36,837 nucleotides of DNA from Legionellaceae bacterium (GTDB lineage Bacteria; Pseudomonadota; Gammaproteobacteria; Legionellales; Legionellaceae). The stretch spans positions 1 to 36,837 of the forward strand of contig CANNJI010000020.1 of the NCBI GenBank assembly GCA_947504875.1, read 5' to 3'. Position 1 is the first letter of the stretch, and the number at the start of each line of letters is the position of its first letter. Shown piece by piece: positions 7,658-16,933 of this stretch. The notes below the pieces were generated by a model. That model worked only from the letters and a program-made list of their open reading frames with translations, did no database searches and had not been told where the DNA came from. The translations under genes and the position numbers were made by a program.

Positions 7658-10006
7658 ATGGCGCAAGAAATGTTGGCGCTCGCAACCCGTGTTGCTCGGG
7701 AGTTGCGTGTGCATGTGTCGCAAGTTAATGCGACAATCCAATTGTTGGATGACGGTGCAACAGTTCCTTTTATTGCAAGGTATCGCAAAGAAGCAACCGG
7801 TGGGTTAGATGATACACAATTGCGTCTTTTAACAGAGCGGTTATATTATTTAAGAGAATTGGATGCACGTCGTTTGGTTATATTGGAAAGTCTCCGTGAT
7901 CTTTCACACTTAACGCCAAAGCTTGAACAGGATATTCTTGAAGCAGACTCCAAAACTCGTTTAGAAGATTTATATTTGCCTTATCGACCAAAACGACGAA
8001 CACGAGCACATATTGCTAAGGAAGCCGGGCTTTTACCCTTAGCGCAAAGTCTTTTAGATAATCCGCTGCTTGATCCTGCGACTCATGCAGTGAGTTTTAT
8101 TAATCTTGAACAGGGTATTGCAGATGTTGCTGCAGCGTTGGATGGCGCTCGACATATTTTAATGGAGCAATTTGCAGAAGATCCAGACTTTTTACAGTTG
8201 CTTCGCACCTATTTTTGGCAAAATGCTGTGTTGAAATCAACGATTGCAAAAAATGCAAAACCCGCAGGCAATAAGTTTGCTGATTATTTTGAATACGCTG
8301 AGCCCATAAAAAAAATTCCTTCGCATCGCGCACTTGCGTTGTTTCGTGGACGAAGGGAGCATGCTATTCAACTCAGTTTAGTCTTACCGAATGATCCTGA
8401 TTATGGTGTGGTAACGCTTGCGCGGCATGTTGGTATTGTTGATCAATCACGTCCTGCAGATGCTTGGCTGATGGAAACCGTATCTCAAACGTGGAAAACT
8501 AAATTAAACAGCAAGCTCGAATTAGAGTTATTAACCCGTTTGCGCGAACATGCCGATGATGAGGCTATTCGAGTATTTACGAGGAATTTGCGTGATTTAT
8601 TATTGGCCGCGCCTGCGGGTCAAAAAGTAACGTTAGGGCTCGATCCTGGTATTCGTACAGGGGTTAAAGCTGTTGTTGTTGATGTGACGGGAAAATTACT
8701 TGAATATGCAACGATTTTTCCTTGTGCCCCACAAAATGAATGGCAAGATTCACTTGCGACACTTGCAAAACTTGCTGCCAAATATTCAGTGAACTTAATC
8801 AGTATAGGTAATGGCACGGGGTCACGAGAAACAGAACGTTTGGTTGCTGATCTGATAAAAATGTATCCGGATATGTCTCTCACGTCTGTTTTAGTGAGTG
8901 AGGCAGGTGCTTCGGTATACTCTGCTTCAGCACGTGCAGCAGAAGAGTTTCCTGATCTTGATGTGACGTTGCGCGGAGCGGTATCGATCGCCCGACGGTT
9001 ACAAGATCCTTTGGCTGAATTGGTTAAGATTGAACCGAATGCAATTGGTGTTGGTCAATATCAACATGATATTAATCAGCCAAGACTAGCCAGAGCACTG
9101 GAAGGTGTTGTTGAGGACTGTGTAAATGCTGTTGGGGTTGATGTCAATACAGCCTCCGTTGCCTTGTTAACACACGTTGCAGGGTTAAATGAGGGATTAG
9201 CAAAACAATTGGTTGCTTTTCGGGATGAGCATGGCTTATTTACTGCACGCGAACAACTCAAGCAAGTTGCGCGAATGGGTGAAAAAACGTATCAACAGGC
9301 TGTTGGCTTTTTACGCGTTATGCAAGGGAGTAATGTTTTGGATGCCTCAGGGGTTCATCCAGAGGCATATCCGTTGGTTGAGCGTATTTTAAAAGAAGAA
9401 AATGTCGCACTGGATGCGTTGATTGGCGATCATAAAAAATTGCAGCAGATCGACCCCCTGCGTTATGTTGATGATGCGTATGGCCTTCCCACGGTTCAGG
9501 ATGTATTGAGAGAACTTGAAAAGCCAGGCCGTGATCCTCGAGGCTTATTCAAAACGGTTCAATTTAAAGAAGGCATTGAAAAAATCACTGATTTGAAAAT
9601 AGGGATGATTTTAGAGGGCGTTGTGAGTAACGTGACTAATTTTGGTGCCTTTGTCGATGTTGGTGTACATCAGGATGGGCTGGTTCATATTTCTTCAATG
9701 ACCCATAAATTTATTCGTGATCCTCATGCCATTGTAAAAGCGGGTGATGTCGTTCTTGTTAAGGTTGTTGAGGTCGATAGTGCACGTCGTCGTATTGGTT
9801 TAAGTATGAAGCTTGAGGAGGCGGCTGAGCCACTCATAAAAGAAGTTGTTCCTCCAAAAATTAAAAAACCCGTGATGTCAAAACCCAAACCAACAAAAGC
9901 ACCTATTGCACCTAAGGTTCAAGCTGAGCAGAAGAAGAAAACGGACATGCCATTTAACACCGCCATGAAAGATGCATTGACTCGATTGAAAGGTGAATTA
10001 AGATAA
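7658..10006 (+). CDS. tex: Tex/YhgF RNA-binding transcription accessory protein
   Basis: This 782-residue protein is full length for Tex (E. coli YhgF about 773). The N-terminal Tex domain contains TVPFIARYRKEATGGLDD at 35-52. A YqgF/RuvX-like domain starts at GLDPGIRTG (327-335), helix-hairpin-helix segments follow, and an S1 RNA-binding domain lies at about 645-718 (GVVSNVTNFGAFVDVGVHQDG). The C-terminus is Lys/Pro-rich. Tex is a cytoplasmic nucleic-acid-binding protein linked to transcription and toxin expression in Bordetella. ATG 7658 has AGAGGA upstream. It follows the glmS terminator, so it has its own promoter, and the next ORF starts 2 nt after its stop. Confidence 0.96.
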   Translation: MAQEMLALATRVARELRVHVSQVNATIQLLDDGATVPFIARYRKEATGGLDDTQLRLLTERLYYLRELDARRLVILESLRDLSHLTPKLEQDILEADSKTRLEDLYLPYRPKRRTRAHIAKEAGLLPLAQSLLDNPLLDPATHAVSFINLEQGIADVAAALDGARHILMEQFAEDPDFLQLLRTYFWQNAVLKSTIAKNAKPAGNKFADYFEYAEPIKKIPSHRALALFRGRREHAIQLSLVLPNDPDYGVVTLARHVGIVDQSRPADAWLMETVSQTWKTKLNSKLELELLTRLREHADDEAIRVFTRNLRDLLLAAPAGQKVTLGLDPGIRTGVKAVVVDVTGKLLEYATIFPCAPQNEWQDSLATLAKLAAKYSVNLISIGNGTGSRETERLVADLIKMYPDMSLTSVLVSEAGASVYSASARAAEEFPDLDVTLRGAVSIARRLQDPLAELVKIEPNAIGVGQYQHDINQPRLARALEGVVEDCVNAVGVDVNTASVALLTHVAGLNEGLAKQLVAFRDEHGLFTAREQLKQVARMGEKTYQQAVGFLRVMQGSNVLDASGVHPEAYPLVERILKEENVALDALIGDHKKLQQIDPLRYVDDAYGLPTVQDVLRELEKPGRDPRGLFKTVQFKEGIEKITDLKIGMILEGVVSNVTNFGAFVDVGVHQDGLVHISSMTHKFIRDPHAIVKAGDVVLVKVVEVDSARRRIGLSMKLEEAAEPLIKEVVPPKIKKPVMSKPKPTKAPIAPKVQAEQKKKTDMPFNTAMKDALTRLKGELR

Positions 10007-10008
10007 GC

Positions 10009-11646
10009 ATGAGTGAAACAATTGCCCAAGTAAAACGATGGTTGGAGGAGTTAGTTATTTTGGTTAATGATGGCGAAGATCCTTCTTCCCGTTGTTATGC
10101 CTATTTTAGCCAAGAGCCTGAGCTAGGTGTAGAGCTTGTTAAGATTATTGCTTCGCTCGATGAAAAAGAGATGGATGATGAGCGAACCTATTATTCTGCA
10201 TGTATTTTCGCTCTGGATGTTTGTGTTTCGCAGTTACAATCAGCTGTTGAAAATGGTAATAAACTCGCTGGAAAAACACTTGATCATTTGATGCTAAATC
10301 TGGCAAATGCACTTGAAACAAGTGGTCATGATTTATCATTTTGGCTTCCTATCCTGAACGCATTTTATGATGTTCATGCTGAGTTATCATTTGAATTAAA
10401 ACAAGCCTATTTAGACTTGGTGCATGAGGATGAAACAGCCGCACCAGAAGACGACATTGCACATTTAAATTCTATTCGTGATTTGATTCATGAACTCTCA
10501 GATTTGTCTGTTTTTGATATCGCCGAGAATTTTTTTGCACAAAGTTATGCCATGCCAGCCGATTTTTTCATGGACTTAATGATGGATTTGTTTAGCATGG
10601 AAGAGGGGCAAGATATTGGCTTGCTTGCGCTACTGCATCCTCGAGCAGATGTTCGAGAGGTTGTTTTTGAGGCACTGGAGGGGCTTTTGCCCAGCGTTGT
10701 ATTAAGTTCCGCATCGTTGTCTCGCTTGCAGGCCATAAAGGCTTGGTACCCTCCTTATTTGCAGGATGAAATTAATTACTGGGTGAAAGCACAACGAAAA
10801 AAAGAAGTTGTTTTTTTAAAAGATAGCCCCGCACGTATTTTGAGGATACAGGCCACAGAGGTTGATGGTGGGGGGGCGCAAGGTATTTTTATTCATATAA
10901 AACGGGGGCGAGACAATCGACTCTGCGGTTTATTGTATAAAGAAGGTGTTGGTGTTAAAGATGCTTGGCTCACCTCGACCATGGGAAATGCTGAGGTGAT
11001 ACGTTATTACGATGAAGTTTTTCATGATACGGTCATGTTGAGGGATGTTGATTTGTCTTATTTGATAACAATGACCAATCATTTCTTAGCCATGACGATT
11101 CAAGCCGATCTAATGCCAGATTTGCATTTACTTGAAATTCAAGAAGAGTTAGGCGTGCATTTTGCAGCTGAAGTTTTAGATCACACAACACTCATGAATC
11201 AATTGGCCATAGAAATTACACCTTTTACCTCAGATACATTAGTTCTTTCTTTAAGACGTTCACAAAAATGGCCGAAAAATAAAAGATTTACTGAATCATG
11301 GTATGTAGAAAATGCTCAAATTGATAAACTTGTGAATCGTTGTTGTAGTTTTGTTGATGGCGTTAAAGTGTGCCGTTTTGATGAGGCAATGGACGATGTT
11401 TTTAAATATGAAATGGAAACCAGACGTGAGCACTGGATGTTTCATTTTTTGTGGATTGCCTTATGGTTGAAGTCTAAAAAACGAAAAAATGAAAAATCGT
11501 GGGAGGATAGTTTTCTGATAGCCCACGTGATTGAAACAGGACGTCCTTTACATGAGATCCCCATCATGCAAGCCATTTGTCGTCAATCGGTTATTAATAG
11601 CATTGAAACAATGCATGAAAGACGAACGCATTTAACGCAAGAATAG
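10009..11646 (+). CDS. Unknown 545-aa protein translationally coupled to tex
   Basis: I do not recognise a family. The gene begins 2 nt after the tex stop with no strong ribosome binding site of its own, so coupling to tex is likely. The first 270 residues are acidic, Leu-rich and apparently all-helical, perhaps HEAT-like. The middle (about 270-370) looks alpha/beta, with a Gly-rich turn (EVDGGGAQGIFIHIKRGRD). The last 100 residues contain Trp/Phe-rich helices (HWMFHFLWIALWLKSKKRKN) that are too short to call a confident membrane span. There is no signal peptide. A role linked to Tex or RNA metabolism is suggested only by position. Confidence 0.85.
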   Translation: MSETIAQVKRWLEELVILVNDGEDPSSRCYAYFSQEPELGVELVKIIASLDEKEMDDERTYYSACIFALDVCVSQLQSAVENGNKLAGKTLDHLMLNLANALETSGHDLSFWLPILNAFYDVHAELSFELKQAYLDLVHEDETAAPEDDIAHLNSIRDLIHELSDLSVFDIAENFFAQSYAMPADFFMDLMMDLFSMEEGQDIGLLALLHPRADVREVVFEALEGLLPSVVLSSASLSRLQAIKAWYPPYLQDEINYWVKAQRKKEVVFLKDSPARILRIQATEVDGGGAQGIFIHIKRGRDNRLCGLLYKEGVGVKDAWLTSTMGNAEVIRYYDEVFHDTVMLRDVDLSYLITMTNHFLAMTIQADLMPDLHLLEIQEELGVHFAAEVLDHTTLMNQLAIEITPFTSDTLVLSLRRSQKWPKNKRFTESWYVENAQIDKLVNRCCSFVDGVKVCRFDEAMDDVFKYEMETRREHWMFHFLWIALWLKSKKRKNEKSWEDSFLIAHVIETGRPLHEIPIMQAICRQSVINSIETMHERRTHLTQE

Positions 11647-11717
11647 TCTAGACGAATACGTTTTTTTTAGAGATACTGTTAGTCTAACAGGAGTATTATT
11701 TTCAAATGGAGAAAAAA

Positions 11718-12494
11718 ATGCGTAGTTGTAAGTGTTTCTTGTTGTCTGTTCTAACAACCACAGCACTCCATGCTGGTGGCATGGGAGCTGTTGCCAGTTC
11801 AAAACCATTCATTACCCCTTTTTTGGGTGCTGAAGCGGCTTACACTTGGTCTGGAATTGATGGATATAACATTAATGTTGTTAATGAAGGCTTGTTTACA
11901 AACGAAAAAACTAATCAGGGTTGGGGCGGACGAATTTCAGCTGGCCTTTTAGACAAGGTATCTGAGCAATTCTCAGCCAGCGCAGAAATGGGTTGGGCTT
12001 ATTATGGGCGAGTGGTATTAAAGCCAAAGTTTATTGTGAATACGGGTGTTGCTGTTACGCCTACGTCAAATACAAGTCAATCTAATATGGATCAATATGG
12101 TCTTGATCTATTGGCAGGTATCGTATACACGAAGCCTAAATATGATTTGTTTTTCAAAGCAGGGGCCTTATTCGAGAATTTAAGGATTAATGCTAAATTA
12201 GATTTATCGCAAATCGTGGCTCAAAGTCCTACACTTGTTAGTCAGTGGGATGGTCCAACCGCGCTGCGACTCAATTTTCCTCAAGTCTTGCCTGAAATTA
12301 AATTAGGTGGTGCATATCACATAACCGAAACAACATTGGCTACGGTCTCTTGGATGCACGCTTTTGGCTCAACATTTTCTGTTGAAGCACCGAGCATGCA
12401 TTTTAATCCAACAAGAGTGGGTAATTTAACATTGAATTTGCAAAGTCCAACATTGAACTCTGTAATGTTTGGTCTTGAGTATCGCTTTTGTTAA
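11718..12494 (+). CDS. Outer-membrane beta-barrel protein
   Basis: This 258-residue protein has a signal peptide (MRSCKCFLLSVLTTTALHAG) followed by alternating hydrophobic/polar strands typical of an 8- to 10-stranded barrel, ending in YRFC near the C-terminus. FITPFLGAEAAYTWSGIDGY and the repeated Trp/Tyr/Gly strand ends resemble opacity-type outer-membrane proteins of Legionella and Coxiella. The ATG at 11706 is also open, but ATG 11718 has GGAG 6 nt upstream and gives the cleaner signal peptide. A strong terminator follows. The specific role (porin, adhesin or structural) cannot be told from sequence. Confidence 0.8.
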   Translation: MRSCKCFLLSVLTTTALHAGGMGAVASSKPFITPFLGAEAAYTWSGIDGYNINVVNEGLFTNEKTNQGWGGRISAGLLDKVSEQFSASAEMGWAYYGRVVLKPKFIVNTGVAVTPTSNTSQSNMDQYGLDLLAGIVYTKPKYDLFFKAGALFENLRINAKLDLSQIVAQSPTLVSQWDGPTALRLNFPQVLPEIKLGGAYHITETTLATVSWMHAFGSTFSVEAPSMHFNPTRVGNLTLNLQSPTLNSVMFGLEYRFC

Positions 12495-12514
12495 AAGATA
12501 ACGTGTGATGTTAA

Positions 12515-12542
12515 AGGCGATGAAGATTCATCGCCTTTTTTT
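12515..12542 (+). terminator. Rho-independent terminator after the barrel gene
   Basis: AGGCGATGA (12515-12523) pairs with TCATCGCCT (12528-12536) around an AGAT loop and is followed by a run of T to 12542. It ends just before the rpiA ribosome binding site. Confidence 0.93.
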
Positions 12543-12560
12543 ATGGGAGTTAGAATAATA

Positions 12561-13217
12561 ATGAATGAGTTTAAAGAAAAACTGGCTCAAGCCGCATTGA
12601 ATCACATTGAAGACAATATGATCATTGGTGTGGGTACCGGTTCAACCATGAATTATTTTATTGATGCGTTAAAGCCCATAAAGCATCGCATTGATGCCTG
12701 CGTTGCAAGCTCAGTTGCAACTGCGGATAGACTACGTGCGCTAGGAATTTCGGTTGTTGACCTATCTGTTGCTGAGCCGTTAGCGCTGTATATTGATGGC
12801 GCGGATGAAGTAACACGGCACCGTCAAATGATTAAAGGTGCGGGTGGTGCTTTTACGCGTGAAAAAATACTGGCAACTGCGGCGCGCGAATTCATTTGTC
12901 TTGTGGACTTTTCAAAGCAAGTGAATCGTTTGGGCGCAGCCCCTGTGCCTGTTGAGGTTCTACCACTGGCACGGAGTTTTGTGGCACGTGCATTGGTAAA
13001 ACTTGGGGGCGATCCAGTCTATCGGCAAGGGTTTATGACAGATAATGGCAACTGTGTTTTAGATGTATTTAATTTGGATTTATCTGAGCCGCAACGTATG
13101 GAAGACGCTATCAATTTAATTCCCGGTGTGCTTGAAAATGGCTTGTTTGCTCATCGCCCAGCTGATCGCGTATTGATTGCTGATGCATCAGGTGTTCACG
13201 AATTAAAAGAACCGTGA
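12561..13217 (+). CDS. rpiA: Ribose-5-phosphate isomerase A
   Basis: This 218-residue enzyme interconverts ribose-5-phosphate and ribulose-5-phosphate in the pentose phosphate pathway; E. coli RpiA has 219 residues. Signatures include GVGTGSTMNYFIDAL, YIDGADEV (the catalytic Asp pair region), MIKGAGGAFTREKI and RQGFMTDNGNCVLD. ATG 12561 is preferred over ATG 12543, because the latter lies next to the upstream terminator's T tract and has no ribosome binding site; GGGAG is at 12545-12549. It converges with priA across an 87-bp gap in which I see no clear terminator. Confidence 0.96.
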   Translation: MNEFKEKLAQAALNHIEDNMIIGVGTGSTMNYFIDALKPIKHRIDACVASSVATADRLRALGISVVDLSVAEPLALYIDGADEVTRHRQMIKGAGGAFTREKILATAAREFICLVDFSKQVNRLGAAPVPVEVLPLARSFVARALVKLGGDPVYRQGFMTDNGNCVLDVFNLDLSEPQRMEDAINLIPGVLENGLFAHRPADRVLIADASGVHELKEP

Positions 13218-13304
13218 TATGCGATTATAGTCGATTGCATTTAATTTGACTCATTCTTCTTACAGCAATGGCTCGTAAGGTTCAGTGGAAAGTTGAGCAT
13301 CGCG

Positions 13305-15278
13305 TTACGATAACTCAATGGGATCAATATCCAATGCAAATTTTATGCCTTTATTGATTTTGGATATGGCGATGGATTTTTTTAGGGTGTGAAGGGCTTG
13401 ATGTAGCGATTTACGTGTTTCGCCTTTGATGAGTAGTTGCATATGATATTCGAATGCTTTTCGTGCAAGAGGAGAGGGCGCGGGTCCTAAGACCTCAACA
13501 GGAGCACCTTTCATTTCTTTCTTTATCCCATTTAAAAAAAACAATAGGTTGTCCATTGTTTTACCATGTGCACGGATGAGTGCCAGATGGGTATAGGGGG
13601 GCAGCGCGGCTTTTTCTCGTAGACTGAGTAAGGTCTTACTAAACGATTCATACCCTTCTTGAATCAATAGATTGAGTAGCGGATGTTGGGGTATGTGCGT
13701 TTGAATGATGACTTGTCCTGGGGTTTCTGCACGACCTGCACGGCCAGCAACCTGGGTGATCAGTTGCCCTAATCGTTCTAGGGCGCGAAAATCATGATTA
13801 TAAAATCCTGCATCGGTATCAAGAACTACAACTAAACTTAAGTTGGGAAAATGATGGCCTTTGGCAAGCATTTGTGTACCAATAATCAGTTGCGCTTTGC
13901 CACTTGTGATGTCGTCTAATCGCGTATGCAGGGTTTTTGTACTTCGAACTTCGTCACGGTCAATGCGGGTGATACTGATGTCTGGGAAAATTTCTGTTAA
14001 ATAGGCATGGATCCGCTGAGTCCCTGCGCCAACAGGGACTAAATCTTGACTTTTACAGCCGTTACACACTTCTTTAATTGGGGTGATAAGCCCACAGTGA
14101 TGGCATTTGAGTTGGTTTTTTTGGCGATGTAACGTTAAATGGCTATCACACGCGGGACAGTCCGCAATCCAACCACAGGCATGGCATAAAAGCACAGGTG
14201 CAAATCCACGACGATTAATAAAAACCAGGACTTGATTCTTTTGTTCCAGATGCGACTTGATCATGCCTATTGTCGCGCGACTCAAGCCGTGTTCTAAGGG
14301 TTGGTTACGAATATCAATGAGCTGATAATGCAAGGGTGTTTGATTAAGTGCTTTGTGGGTCAGAACCATTGGCGTGATTTTTTTTAATGCAACATTGTGC
14401 AGACTTTCTAAACTGGGCGTTGCTGAGCCTAAAATAATTGGAATATTGCATTGATATGCGCGCATTAAGGCGGTGTCCCGCGCAGAATAGCGTACACCTT
14501 CCATTTGTTTTAAAGAAGGATCATGCTCTTCATCAACAATAATGAGCCCTAAGGTTGGCATGGGTGTAAATAGTGCCGTGCGTGTTCCAATGACGAGTTT
14601 TAATGTATTGTTTTGTGCAAGAGCCCAGGTTTGAGCGCGTTTTGCATCGGTAATGTTGGAGTGAATCACAGCCATGGGCACATTAAATCGTTTATTCACG
14701 CGATCAAGCAATTGTGGGGTGAGTCCAATTTCAGGAACCAACATGAGCACTTGTTTATTTGCCGCAAGAAGAGTTGAAATGATATGTAAATAGACTTCCG
14801 TTTTACCACTTCCTGTGACGCCTTGTAATAAATAAGCATGATAGCCAGAAATGTCTTTTCGGATGGCATTGACGACGTTGGTCTGTTCAGTATTAAGATG
14901 AAGGGCAGGTTCTTCGAGGTCTTTACTTGATATCATCGGTTTTAGTTTGATGTGTTCTCCAAGCCTAATTTTTTTAGGTAAGGCGAGTGATAGCACTTGA
15001 GCAAGGGGGGCGTGGTAATACACGCTGACCCAGTTGCACAATGTCAGCAATTCAGACGGGATCAGCGGGATATCATCTATAATCGACAAGATGGATTTAA
15101 GTTTATACGATGGATTTTTTGTTGTTTTTTCACCAACAATAATGCCAATGCATTCTTTATTGCGAAATGGAACCCGAACACGAGCGCCAATGAGGGGCGT
15201 TAAATGTTCGGGGGCGTGGTAATCAAAGAAATCGTGCAGTGTTCCAGGAATGCTCACGTGGAGGACTGATTCGTCCAT
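13305..15278 (-). CDS. priA: Primosomal replication protein PriA (3'-5' helicase)
   Basis: This 657-residue protein restarts collapsed replication forks by loading DnaB. It is shorter than E. coli PriA (732), mainly in the N-terminal DNA-binding region, but all helicase parts are present: Walker A GVTGSGKT (153-160), Walker B DEEHD (249-253), GSATPS (284-289), and motif VI QVAGRAGR (509-516). Eight zinc-binding cysteines are at 365, 368, 374, 377, 392, 395, 405 and 408, between the two helicase lobes. ATG 15278 lies 7 nt after the PTPS-like gene's stop, so it is the last gene of a three-gene operon. The enzyme looks functional. Confidence 0.97.
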   Translation of the reverse strand: MDESVLHVSIPGTLHDFFDYHAPEHLTPLIGARVRVPFRNKECIGIIVGEKTTKNPSYKLKSILSIIDDIPLIPSELLTLCNWVSVYYHAPLAQVLSLALPKKIRLGEHIKLKPMISSKDLEEPALHLNTEQTNVVNAIRKDISGYHAYLLQGVTGSGKTEVYLHIISTLLAANKQVLMLVPEIGLTPQLLDRVNKRFNVPMAVIHSNITDAKRAQTWALAQNNTLKLVIGTRTALFTPMPTLGLIIVDEEHDPSLKQMEGVRYSARDTALMRAYQCNIPIILGSATPSLESLHNVALKKITPMVLTHKALNQTPLHYQLIDIRNQPLEHGLSRATIGMIKSHLEQKNQVLVFINRRGFAPVLLCHACGWIADCPACDSHLTLHRQKNQLKCHHCGLITPIKEVCNGCKSQDLVPVGAGTQRIHAYLTEIFPDISITRIDRDEVRSTKTLHTRLDDITSGKAQLIIGTQMLAKGHHFPNLSLVVVLDTDAGFYNHDFRALERLGQLITQVAGRAGRAETPGQVIIQTHIPQHPLLNLLIQEGYESFSKTLLSLREKAALPPYTHLALIRAHGKTMDNLLFFLNGIKKEMKGAPVEVLGPAPSPLARKAFEYHMQLLIKGETRKSLHQALHTLKKSIAISKINKGIKFALDIDPIELS

Positions 15279-15285
15279 AATCGGT

Positions 15286-15789
15286 TTATCCTTGTGGGTT
15301 GCGATCCCATGTGTGACTTGCCGATTGACCAGGGGCTGAAAATACTTTAACCACGATACGTTGAATACGATGACGGTTCAACTCATCCTTATCACGAATA
15401 AGTTCATTCACAAACCATCGCGACAGTTCTTCAACCGTGATATTTGTCAGCGGTAACAAGGTGACATCTTCTTTCAAAAAAGGAATTTTTTTATGATTGA
15501 ACGTAAAGTAATAATACTCATCGTCTTCTGTCATGGTTAAAAAAGGCGAGGCGGTGGGCATTAAGAATGTTTGATTAAGATGCCGACATAGCGTGTGAGT
15601 ACGTTCTTTATAGTAGCGATAATCAAAGGTCATGCCATTTTCTTCGACCCATGTGGTCAGCGCTAAATAAACACCATACCAATGACCATGAAGTGGCTCA
15701 CGCTCGGTTGCGGAAAATATGGTGGTGTGGCCTGCAGAAAACTTCATGGATTCTTTTTGAAGTTCAACCGTAGTTAAGTATTTTTCCAT
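15286..15789 (-). CDS. 6-pyruvoyl-tetrahydropterin synthase/QueD-family protein
   Basis: This 167-residue protein has the T-fold signatures of the PTPS/QueD family: KFSAGHTTIF with His21 and LHGHWYGVYL with His34 and His36 supply the three zinc ligands. LNQTFLMPT, TVEELSRWFVNEL and a final VKVFSAPGQSAS also match. The usual catalytic Cys, four residues before the first His of HGH, is absent (Arg30, flanked by Glu29 and Glu31), and the pterin-anchoring Glu near the C-terminus is not obvious. It may be a PTPS-III-like or altered enzyme. The operon runs MidA-like, this gene, priA. A pteridine reductase gene diverges from the operon start, which argues for a pterin role (folate or monapterin type) over queuosine. 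The substrate is unproven. Confidence 0.8.
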   Translation of the reverse strand: MEKYLTTVELQKESMKFSAGHTTIFSATEREPLHGHWYGVYLALTTWVEENGMTFDYRYYKERTHTLCRHLNQTFLMPTASPFLTMTEDDEYYYFTFNHKKIPFLKEDVTLLPLTNITVEELSRWFVNELIRDKDELNRHRIQRIVVKVFSAPGQSASHTWDRNPQG

Positions 15790-15791
15790 GA

Positions 15792-16907
15792 TTATAAACT
15801 CGCTCGTTTGTCGTGGTATTGAAAGCCCCGTATGGGGATGTCTATGTTTTTGGTTAGCATCATCACTTTGAATAACTCCCCCATTTCACTTGGGTGGGTT
15901 AATAGTTTGACGGCTTGTTGTGCCTTTAGAAGAGACCGCTCGTCGGTTATTTCTGCCAGTAAGTTTAACAAATCATTGGCGATCAAAAAAGAGGCTTGGT
16001 TTGTATACCCAGCAATATGAAAGCCAGCATCATGGCCTGCTTCGGCGACGTGTGTAAAGTCCACATGTGCGGTAATGTCTTCTTGACCAGGATTTTTTAA
16101 AATTTGAGCATGGGTTTGTTGGTGATGATGACACATCAACGTGCCCATATGGCGATCTGGGTGATAATATTCATGTTCTGGAAAGCCGTAATCAATGAGT
16201 ATCACAGCACCTTGAATAAGAGCGTTATAACATTGTTTAAGCCATCCATCGATGAATAGGTTGACTTCAGAGCAATAAGGTGTGGAAATATGGGGCAATA
16301 CCTTATCAATATGACAATTTAACCGCTGGTTGGTGCTGGGCTCAAATGTTTCTGTCAGTGTATTGTTTGCATTAAAGCCTATTCGGCTTTCATAAATTCC
16401 GGTTTCTGTTTTTAAAAAGCGATGAACCGGCATGGCGTCGAGTACTTCGTTGGCAAGGATGAGGCCAATAAAGGGTTCCTTGGGCCAACCCGATAGCCAT
16501 TTAACGCGAGGTGCCAATGTGGGTATTTCTGTGAAGATCAGCGCTTTTTGTTTTGCTTTAAGTGATGGGCTGACTTCTAAAATATGATATTCAATGGGTA
16601 AGCAATTCAAGTGTTCTAATCTTTTGAGCAGGTCAATACAGAGGCGGCCTGTGCCTGCACCGAATTCTAATATGACAGGATTCACTTGATGCAACAGGAC
16701 GTCTTTACATTGATTGGCAAGGCTTGCACCAAAAAGAGGGGTGAGTTCAGGGGCGGTAACAAAATCTCCCGTTATACCCAGTTGCATGCGGTCTGTATTA
16801 TAATAACCAACATGGGGAGCATAGAGTGCATGATGCATGAATTCAACAAAAGGAATGGTTCCATTTTTTTGAATGAGTGGACGAAGATAATCAAGCATAA
16901 TAGACAT
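15792..16907 (-). CDS. MidA/NDUFAF7-like SAM-dependent methyltransferase
   Basis: This 371-residue protein belongs to the COG1565 family, whose mitochondrial member NDUFAF7/MidA methylates an arginine of a complex I subunit; the bacterial substrate is not established. Features are IPFVEFMHHALYAPHVGYY near the N-terminus, GDFVTAPELTPLFG, the SAM-binding VILEFGAGTGRL, and LANEVLDAMPVHRF. ATG 16907 was chosen because the longer GTG start at 16970 would overlap the divergent reductase gene; ATG 16898 is also possible. It is the first gene of the operon, with 2 nt to the PTPS-like start. Only 26 bp separate it from the divergent start, so promoters must extend into coding sequence. Confidence 0.88.
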   Translation of the reverse strand: MSIMLDYLRPLIQKNGTIPFVEFMHHALYAPHVGYYNTDRMQLGITGDFVTAPELTPLFGASLANQCKDVLLHQVNPVILEFGAGTGRLCIDLLKRLEHLNCLPIEYHILEVSPSLKAKQKALIFTEIPTLAPRVKWLSGWPKEPFIGLILANEVLDAMPVHRFLKTETGIYESRIGFNANNTLTETFEPSTNQRLNCHIDKVLPHISTPYCSEVNLFIDGWLKQCYNALIQGAVILIDYGFPEHEYYHPDRHMGTLMCHHHQQTHAQILKNPGQEDITAHVDFTHVAEAGHDAGFHIAGYTNQASFLIANDLLNLLAEITDERSLLKAQQAVKLLTHPSEMGELFKVMMLTKNIDIPIRGFQYHDKRASL

Positions 16908-16933
16908 TATATTGTAAAAATAAGGACCATACC

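Noticed and set aside
11661-11690. T8 run and CTGTTA-GTC-TAACAG hairpin between the tex-coupled gene and the barrel gene
   Set aside because: The T run precedes rather than follows the hairpin, and the stem is only 6 bp with a 3-nt loop, so it is not a convincing terminator.
13218-13304. Possible shared terminator between rpiA and priA
   Set aside because: I found no stable hairpin with a T tract on either strand in this 87-bp gap.
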